NCBI GenBank assembly: GCA_964447605.1
Contig: CAYUTA010000072.1
Location: 1 to 10,689 of the forward strand
Reading direction: 5' to 3'
Length of the DNA stretch: 10,689 nt
DNA from: CAYUTA01 sp964447605
GTDB lineage: Bacteria; Bacillota; Clostridia; Christensenellales; CAG-138
In this document: piece after piece, positions 6,241 to 10,689 of the stretch
Position numbering within the stretch: the stretch's first letter is position 1
Layout of the letters: every line of letters starts with the position of its first letter
Program-made: the position numbers and the translations under genes
Notes under the pieces: model-generated
Told to the model about the DNA's origin: nothing
The model's database searches: none
The model's input: only the letters and a program-made list of their open reading frames with translations

Positions 6241-7797
6241 ATGAAGCTGAATTACAAACGCACGTTCTTTGTCGGGTTTGCCTTTTTCCTTATCTGCACG
6301 TTCTGGCAGGCTTACGATACCATCATTCCAAAGATACTGACCGATAAATACGGCATGTCGCAGGCAAACAGCGGCATCGTCATGGCCATTGACAACGTGC
6401 TCGCGCTGTTTATGCTGCCGCTGTTCGGGGCGCTGTCGGACAGGTGCATGAGCAGGCGCGGCCGCCGTACGCCGTTTATCATCATCGGCACGGTTGTCGC
6501 CGCCGTGGCGCTTGTTTGCCTGTCTTTTGTCGACAACAGGCAGCTGCAAAACATAGCGGACGTCTCCGCTATCGACGATCCCGCCGCGCTTGGCGTACTC
6601 TATGAATCCGAGGGTGGCCGGGAGCTTAAAACGCCGGACGGCACGACCTACACGCTTGAGGAGACGTTCACCGAAGCGGAATTTTGCGCCATCACCGCGC
6701 AGGTCGAGCTGGACGGAAAGCTTGTAACGAACCCGGACTATATCAACTATGTCGTTCCCGCCCGCCACGCGTATGCATGGGATCAGACGCAGCGAAGCCC
6801 CGGCACGCTGATTGCGTTTCTGGGCATGCTGCTGATTGTGCTCATCGCAATGGCGACGTTCCGCTCGCCCGCGGTGGCGCTGATGCCGGACGTTACGATC
6901 AAGCCCCTGCGCAGCAAGGCGAACGCCGTCATCAACCTCATGGGCACGGCGGGCGGCATCGTCGTGCTGGGGCTCGGCATGGTCTTTGCCACGGGCAGCG
7001 TGAAAAATTCACTGATGAGCTATACGACGTTTTTTGCCATTGTAGCCGGCATTATGCTCATCGCGCTGGCGGTATTCCTCTGGAGGGTGGACGAACCGCG
7101 GTTTGCGCGGGAGATGGAGACGGAAAGCCAACGCTATCATATTGACGGCGCGGCGGAGGGCGCGGACGCCGCCGCGCAAAAGAAGCTCAGCCGGAGCGAA
7201 CTGGCAAGCCTGCTGCTGATACTGGCCTCGGTTGTGTTCTGGTTTATGGGGTACAATGCCGTCACCTCCAAATACTCCGTCTATGCGGGAAAGGTGCTTG
7301 CGCTCGACTATAACAGCACGCTGATGATCGCCAACGTCGCGGCCATCCTATCCTATCTGCCCGTCGGCATGGTGGCCGGCAAAATCGGCCGGAAGAAATC
7401 CATTTTGGGCGGCATTGTCATGCTGGCTACGGCGTTTCTTTTCGCTTCGTTTTTGCGCGAGGGCAGCCCGGCCATGCTCATGAACGCCATGTTTGCGCTG
7501 GCGGGCATCGGCTGGGCTACCATCAACGTCAACAGTTTCCCAATGGTGGTGGAGCTTTCGCGCGGGGGCGACGTGGGTAAGTACACGGGCTTTTATTACA
7601 CCGCAAGCATGGCCGCGCAGACGGTTACGCCGTGGTTTTCCGGTCTGCTTATGGACCATGTGGGCTTGACGACGCTGTTTCCTTACGCCACGGCATTTGT
7701 GCTGCTGGCGTTTATAACGATGCTGTTCGTCCGGCATGGGGACAGCCGCCCGGAGCCGGCCGGGAGCAGGCTGGAAGCATTCGACGCGGAGGAGTGA
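6241..7797 (+). CDS. MFS transporter, SLC45/GPH-like, with large loop insertion
   Basis: A 518-residue integral membrane protein of the major facilitator superfamily. The loop between segments 2 and 3 reads GALSDRCMSRRGRRTPF (residues 63-79). This is the MFS motif A in the form found in SLC45 and related sugar carriers, so a saccharide or glycoside substrate is plausible but unproven. Hydrophobic segments are visible at about 9-30, 42-62, 78-97, 188-215, 230-250, 262-282, 320-340, 360-380, 386-404, 411-432, 450-470 and 476-497. Residues 98-187 form a polar, acidic stretch between segments 3 and 4, predicted outside the membrane; the usual loop there is short. A second polar linker (283-318) marks the middle of the protein. 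The ATG at 6241 is preferred (GGGAG 10 nt upstream, family-like MKLNYKRTF start) over an in-frame ATG at 6214. It is divergent from the GDPD gene, and infC has its own promoter downstream. Confidence 0.88.
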   Translation: MKLNYKRTFFVGFAFFLICTFWQAYDTIIPKILTDKYGMSQANSGIVMAIDNVLALFMLPLFGALSDRCMSRRGRRTPFIIIGTVVAAVALVCLSFVDNRQLQNIADVSAIDDPAALGVLYESEGGRELKTPDGTTYTLEETFTEAEFCAITAQVELDGKLVTNPDYINYVVPARHAYAWDQTQRSPGTLIAFLGMLLIVLIAMATFRSPAVALMPDVTIKPLRSKANAVINLMGTAGGIVVLGLGMVFATGSVKNSLMSYTTFFAIVAGIMLIALAVFLWRVDEPRFAREMETESQRYHIDGAAEGADAAAQKKLSRSELASLLLILASVVFWFMGYNAVTSKYSVYAGKVLALDYNSTLMIANVAAILSYLPVGMVAGKIGRKKSILGGIVMLATAFLFASFLREGSPAMLMNAMFALAGIGWATINVNSFPMVVELSRGGDVGKYTGFYYTASMAAQTVTPWFSGLLMDHVGLTTLFPYATAFVLLAFITMLFVRHGDSRPEPAGSRLEAFDAEE

Positions 7798-7828
7798 ACG
7801 AGGCTTGACTGATATCATGAAATAATCC

Positions 7829-7857
7829 TTGACAGTGGGCGTATAGGACAATATAAT
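7829..7857 (+). promoter_or_regulatory. Consensus promoter of infC-rpmI-rplT
   Basis: TTGACA (7829-7834), exactly 17 bases, then TATAAT (7852-7857): a perfect sigma-A/sigma-70 consensus. The start of transcription should lie near 7864. It fits the heavy demand for ribosomal proteins and separates this operon from the MFS gene that ends at 7797. Confidence 0.9.
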
Positions 7858-7863
7858 AGTAAC

Positions 7864-8008
7864 ATTCAAGCAGAAGCGCCCGCTTCTCACCTGCCGGCAG
7901 ACGCCAGGCATGGTCGTTACAATTTGAATCCTGTTTGGGAGCGTATTTGTAGATGATGTGGGTGCAAGACTGTTTGCACCCACTACTTTTATTTGGAGGT
8001 GTTCTGCC
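7864..8008 (+). promoter_or_regulatory. infC operon leader with attenuator-like hairpin
   Basis: About 145 nt of untranslated leader. A long-range pair ATTCAA/TTGAAT (7864-7869 with 7924-7929) encloses a hairpin AGAAGC/GCTTCT (7872-7877 with 7882-7887, loop GCCC) and the palindrome CTGCCGGCAG. A perfect 10-bp hairpin then follows, GTGGGTGCAA/TTGCACCCAC (7958-7967 with 7974-7983, 6-nt loop), and T-rich TACTTTTATTT runs straight into the GGAGG of infC. In Bacillota this operon is known to be controlled by an L20-binding leader that switches a terminator. The layout here agrees, but I cannot confirm that the structure is the same class. Confidence 0.65.
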
Positions 8009-8530
8009 ATCGCTAACACGGATCTGATGATCAATGAGGAAATCCGCGACGCCGAAGTGCGGTTGATCGATGAAAGCGGCAACCAGCTCGGAATTGTGGA
8101 CAACCGGCACGCACAGGCGCTGGCCGAGGAGCGGAATCTGGATCTTGTGAAAATTTCGCCCAACGCCAACCCGCCGGTCTGCAAGCTGATGGACTACGGC
8201 AAGTACCGCTTTGAAATGAGCAAGCGGGAAAAGGAGCAGCGCAAGAATCAGAAAATCATTGAATTGAAGGAGATTCGCCTGTCCGCAACCATCGACCTGC
8301 ACGACATGGAGGTCAAGGCCAAGGCGTGCAATCGATTCCTTCAGGACGGCAATAAGGTCAAGGTCAATATCCGCTTTCGCGGCCGCCAGATAACGCATGG
8401 CGACATCGGTATCGATGTGATGAACCGTTTCTTTGAAATGGTGGAGGAAAGCGCCGTCAAGGAACGTCCGCCAAAGATGGAAGGCAGAAACATGTTCATG
8501 GTGCTTGCACCAAAAATCGATAAGAAGTAA
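8009..8530 (+). CDS. infC: Translation initiation factor IF-3
   Basis: Binds the 30S subunit, keeps subunits apart and checks start-codon pairing. The 173-residue product has the usual two domains: the N-domain from INEEIRDAEVRLIDESGNQL, the basic KREKEQRKNQK linker at about 88-98, and a C-domain carrying ATIDLHDMEVK, RFRGRQITH and a final MVLAPK. The start is best placed at the ATC at 8009, with GGAGG (7995-7999) 9 nt upstream. The first in-frame ATG after it (8027) is 27 nt from that site. An ATG at 7958 lies inside the leader hairpin without a ribosome-binding site. infC genes are known for rare AUU-type starts that make IF-3 repress its own translation; AUC would act the same way. First gene of infC-rpmI-rplT. 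Confidence 0.95.
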   Translation: MANTDLMINEEIRDAEVRLIDESGNQLGIVDNRHAQALAEERNLDLVKISPNANPPVCKLMDYGKYRFEMSKREKEQRKNQKIIELKEIRLSATIDLHDMEVKAKACNRFLQDGNKVKVNIRFRGRQITHGDIGIDVMNRFFEMVEESAVKERPPKMEGRNMFMVLAPKIDKK

Positions 8531-8556
8531 GTAATCAACCAGGAGGACCATCAACC

Positions 8557-8754
8557 ATGCCAAAGTTAAAATCGCATCGTGGCGCAGCCAAGCGCTTCTC
8601 CACGACAAAGTCGGGTAAGATCAAGCGGAATAAGGCATACAAGCGCCATATTCTGACCAAGAAGTCCACCAAGCGCCTGCGTGGTCTGCGTCAAACCGGC
8701 TTCATTGCCGCGTGCGAAGAGAAGAAGATCCGCAAACTGATCCCGTATAGCTGA
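8557..8754 (+). CDS. rpmI: Ribosomal protein L35 (bL35)
   Basis: A 65-residue, highly basic protein of the large ribosomal subunit. It begins MPKLKSHRGAAKRFSTTKSG and continues with KIKRNKAYKRHILTKKSTKR, the typical bL35 pattern, and is of normal length. AGGAGG at 8541-8546, 10 nt before the ATG, fixes the start. It lies 26 nt after infC, and its TGA stop overlaps the ribosome-binding site of rplT, so the two are probably coupled in translation. In Bacillota it is normally controlled with rplT through the operon leader. Confidence 0.98.
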   Translation: MPKLKSHRGAAKRFSTTKSGKIKRNKAYKRHILTKKSTKRLRGLRQTGFIAACEEKKIRKLIPYS

Positions 8755-8767
8755 GGAGGAATGAAAA

Positions 8768-9124
8768 ATGGCCAGAATTAAAAGAGCAGTCAATGCCGTT
8801 AAAAAGCGCCGCAAGGTGTTAAAGCTCGCCAAGGGCTACTATGGCGCGAAGAGCAAGCAGTACCGCGCGGCCTCGCAGCAGGTTATGAAATCAATGGCGT
8901 ACGCTTATGTCGGACGCAAACAGAAGAAGCGCGAGTATCGCCGGCTCTGGATTGCGCGCATCAATGCCGGCGCGCGCCTGTGTGGAACGACGTACAGCCG
9001 CATGATCAACGGCCTTAAACTGGCTGGCGTAACCGTTAACCGCAAGGTGCTTGCAGACCTCGCGGTCAACGATATGAGCGCATTCAAGGAGCTCGTTGAG
9101 GTCGCCAACAAGGCCACGGCGTAA
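8768..9124 (+). CDS. rplT: Ribosomal protein L20 (bL20)
   Basis: A 118-residue basic protein that binds 23S rRNA early in 50S assembly and, in related bacteria, represses its own operon by binding the leader mRNA. It begins MARIKRAVNAVKKRRKVLKL, then AKGYYGAKSKQYRAA, and RKQKKREYRRLWIARINAG in the middle, all standard for bL20. AGGAGG at 8754-8759 lies 8 nt before the ATG and overlaps the rpmI stop codon. A nearer ATG at 8761 is out of frame and too close to the site to serve. Last gene of the operon; a terminator follows within 20 bases. Confidence 0.98.
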   Translation: MARIKRAVNAVKKRRKVLKLAKGYYGAKSKQYRAASQQVMKSMAYAYVGRKQKKREYRRLWIARINAGARLCGTTYSRMINGLKLAGVTVNRKVLADLAVNDMSAFKELVEVANKATA

Positions 9125-9141
9125 AACCAGCGTCCATCTTT

Positions 9142-9186
9142 ACGGCGCGCCCGGTTGCTTTCATGCCCGGACGCGCCGTTTCTTTT
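9142..9186 (+). terminator. Rho-independent terminator of infC-rpmI-rplT
   Basis: ACGGCGCG (9142-9149) pairs with CGCGCCGT (9172-9179). After one C-A mismatch, CCGG (9151-9154) pairs with CCGG (9167-9170) around a 12-nt loop. TTTCTTTT follows (9179-9186). It lies 17 nt past the rplT stop. The loop contains the stop codon of the convergent AGCS gene, and no T run follows on the minus strand, so it serves the plus strand only. Confidence 0.88.
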
Positions 9187-10441
9187 GCACGACTCCGGCG
9201 CATTGCCGGTGCAGCAGCGTCACAATGGCGGTCATGTTGAGCACAGCCATCGTCAGATTGGCCCACTCCGCCAGCCGCCAAGCGAGCGATACGCGCATCA
9301 CGGAGCCAAGTACAAGCAACAGCAAAAACACATAGGGGTACACGCGTACGCCCGTCCTGCCCGCGGCGTATTCGGCGCACACGCCGCCGTAGTAGGAAAA
9401 GCTGAGGATGCTGGAAAAGGCGAACAGCACCAGTGAGATGGCAATGCCGAGCGCCGCGGAGCGCTCTCCAAACACCGTTGCAAAGGCTTCGATAACCAGC
9501 GCGCTGTTTTTTGCCTCCGGGCCGGTCTGCAGGCCCACGCCGCTTGTCAGCACGGCGAGCGCGGTCAGCGAGCAAATTATGACGGTATCGAAAAACACCT
9601 CGAATACACCGTATAGCGCCTGGCGGTGCGCATTGCTTGTTTCTGCCGCTGCGTGTGCGATAGCCGCGGTGCCCAGCCCGGCCTCGTGCGTGAACGTACC
9701 GCGCGCGACCCCGACGAGAAATGCACGTGGATGCAGTGCGTCGGAAAAGATTGCGGCGAGCGCGGCGGGCAGAGCGCGGTGATGGATGGCAATGACGGCG
9801 GATGCGCCGGCGATGTAGAGGGCGCTCATGGCGGGAACGAGCAGCGTCGCCACGCGGCCGACCCGCTGTGCGCCGCCAAGCTGCACAATTCCAACGATAC
9901 CGGCAATTAAAACGCCCAGCGCAATCCGTGGCCACAGTGTATCGGCCGCGGCAAAGCCGTATGCGCCGAGCGCGGTTCGGGCTGCCTCCGCCATCGCATT
10001 GACCTGCACAAGATTGCCCATGCACAGGCAGGCGAACATACAGCTGATTGCATACACGTTTGCCAGCTTACGCATACGCGCAGGCAATCCCCGCGACATA
10101 TATGCCATGGGTCCGATGCATCCCGGCGTGCGGTAGCGCATGCCAAAGTAAATATCCGTATATTTAGCCGCCATACCGGCAAGCGCGGAAGTCCACATCC
10201 AAAATACGGTGCCGGGGCCGCCAAGCAGGATCGCGCCGGCAACGCCCGCAATATTGCCGGTTCCGATGGTGGCGGCAAGCGAGGTCGCCATTGCTGAAAA
10301 CGGGGATACGCCGCTGGAGGGACCCTTGGTTTTAATCGCGCCGCGCAGCGCTTGCGGCAGCCTGCAAAACTGCACGAACCTCGTTTTATAGGTACAGTAG
10401 CAGCATGCGCAAAACATCATCAGCGCGATAGCTGTCTCCAT
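9161..10441 (-). CDS. AGCS-family sodium/alanine (or glycine) symporter
   Basis: A 426-residue membrane transporter that imports a small neutral amino acid with Na+ (alanine/glycine cation symporter family, as AlsT/DagA). Signature regions are present: SLAATIGTGNIAGVAGAILL at residues 54-73 followed by GGPGTVFWMW, VQLGGAQRVGRVATLLVP at about 186-203, and GTFTHEAGLGTAAIAHAAAE at 248-267. About ten hydrophobic segments are seen. The family usually has some 20 more residues at the N-terminus, with a WGxP turn; here the protein begins inside the first membrane segment (ALMMFCACC). AGGAGG sits 7 nt before the ATG at 10441, so the short start looks genuine. It ends within the loop of the rplT terminator and is transcribed away from the GtrA gene. 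The substrate within the family cannot be told. Confidence 0.92.
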   Translation of the reverse strand: METAIALMMFCACCYCTYKTRFVQFCRLPQALRGAIKTKGPSSGVSPFSAMATSLAATIGTGNIAGVAGAILLGGPGTVFWMWTSALAGMAAKYTDIYFGMRYRTPGCIGPMAYMSRGLPARMRKLANVYAISCMFACLCMGNLVQVNAMAEAARTALGAYGFAAADTLWPRIALGVLIAGIVGIVQLGGAQRVGRVATLLVPAMSALYIAGASAVIAIHHRALPAALAAIFSDALHPRAFLVGVARGTFTHEAGLGTAAIAHAAAETSNAHRQALYGVFEVFFDTVIICSLTALAVLTSGVGLQTGPEAKNSALVIEAFATVFGERSAALGIAISLVLFAFSSILSFSYYGGVCAEYAAGRTGVRVYPYVFLLLLVLGSVMRVSLAWRLAEWANLTMAVLNMTAIVTLLHRQCAGVVQKKRRVRA

Positions 10442-10504
10442 GCGGGCTCCTCCTGATCGTTTTTAAGAGAATATATCGCCTCAAAATGTCGGCGAATTTT
10501 ATGC

Positions 10505-10510
10505 TATACT
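10505..10510 (+). promoter_or_regulatory. Extended -10 promoter of the GtrA gene
   Basis: TGC-TATACT: a five-of-six -10 box with the TG of an extended -10. No clear -35 is found at 16-18 bases. Transcription would start at about 10517, almost exactly at the ATG at 10518. Confidence 0.45.
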
Positions 10511-10517
10511 ATGCAGC

Positions 10518-10689
10518 ATGGAGCACGAACAGAAAAAATTCCGGCTGGAGCGGTATCCCGACGGCCTTGTCCGGCAGGCGTTGCGCTATGGGTTGGCGGC
10601 GTTTGCGGGCTTTGCCGTGGATTATCTGGCGCTTTGGCTGCTGACCGCAGTGGCCGGAGCGCACTATTTGATCGCAACGCCGGTTGCGT
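10518..10689 (+). CDS. GtrA family membrane protein, N-terminal fragment
   Basis: The gene runs off the window; 57 codons are visible. After a charged 17-residue start (MEHEQKKFRLERYPDGL) comes QALRYGLAAFAGFAVDYLAL, then WLLTAVAGAHYLIATPVA. This is the first membrane segment and following turn of GtrA-like proteins (typical RYxxVGGxxxxxDxxxLxxL, then GLHYLxAT). Such small four-segment proteins are thought to help move lipid-linked sugars in cell-surface glycosylation; the substrate is unknown here. No ribosome-binding site precedes the ATG, and a -10 box ends only 7 bases upstream, so the mRNA may be leaderless. No other ATG lies in the visible part. Confidence 0.75.
   Translation, partial: MEHEQKKFRLERYPDGLVRQALRYGLAAFAGFAVDYLALWLLTAVAGAHYLIATPVA

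Noticed and set aside
9084..10025. Arg/Cys-rich minus-strand frame of 313 codons within the AGCS gene
   Set aside because: Out-of-frame shadow of the symporter, extremely rich in Arg, Gly and Cys and without family motifs.

Overview
The window reads like a chromosomal segment of a fairly GC-rich Bacillota, most likely a Clostridia-type gut organism. The grounds are the infC-rpmI-rplT operon with a long leader and strong AGGAGG ribosome-binding sites, sigma-A-like promoters, and Gram-positive style versions of DapF, GDPD and the AGCS transporter. This assignment is inference; there is no rRNA or other marker to confirm it. I see no tRNA, rRNA, CRISPR array or insertion sequence.

Layout. (1) Bases 3-296 are the 3' end of an alpha-L-rhamnosidase (GH78) gene, whose final strand seems to continue in another frame to about 480. 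(2) A convergent thioredoxin-domain (DUF255/YyaL-like) gene occupies 591-2540 on the minus strand. A 16-bp perfect palindrome lies in its 5' region. (3) A gene-free stretch of about 500 bases (2541-3057) follows. It carries a good extended -10 promoter on the plus strand and a run of clear inverted repeats, leading into a single-domain ModE-like regulator (3058-3399) and dapF (3460-4287). (4) A lone small serine recombinase (4300-4905, minus) sits between dapF and a membrane-anchored glycerophosphodiester phosphodiesterase (5145-6053, minus). (5) A divergent MFS transporter (6241-7797) has an unusually large loop between its third and fourth membrane segments. (6) infC-rpmI-rplT (8009-9124) is driven by an exact TTGACA-17-TATAAT promoter. 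It has a leader of about 145 nt and an infC start codon that is best read as AUC. A strong terminator closes the operon. (7) A convergent AGCS-type Na+/amino-acid symporter lies at 9161-10441 (minus), and the 5' end of a GtrA-family gene starts at 10518 and runs off the window.

How the parts fit. Most genes are housekeeping or accessory metabolism: lysine/peptidoglycan precursor synthesis (dapF), translation (IF-3, L35, L20), phospholipid head-group turnover (GDPD), and transport (MFS, AGCS). No multi-gene defence or mobile system is visible. The most unexplained DNA is the structured leader upstream of the ModE-like gene. Next come the palindromes around the orphan recombinase promoter, the apparently leaderless GtrA gene, and the infC leader with its non-AUG start.
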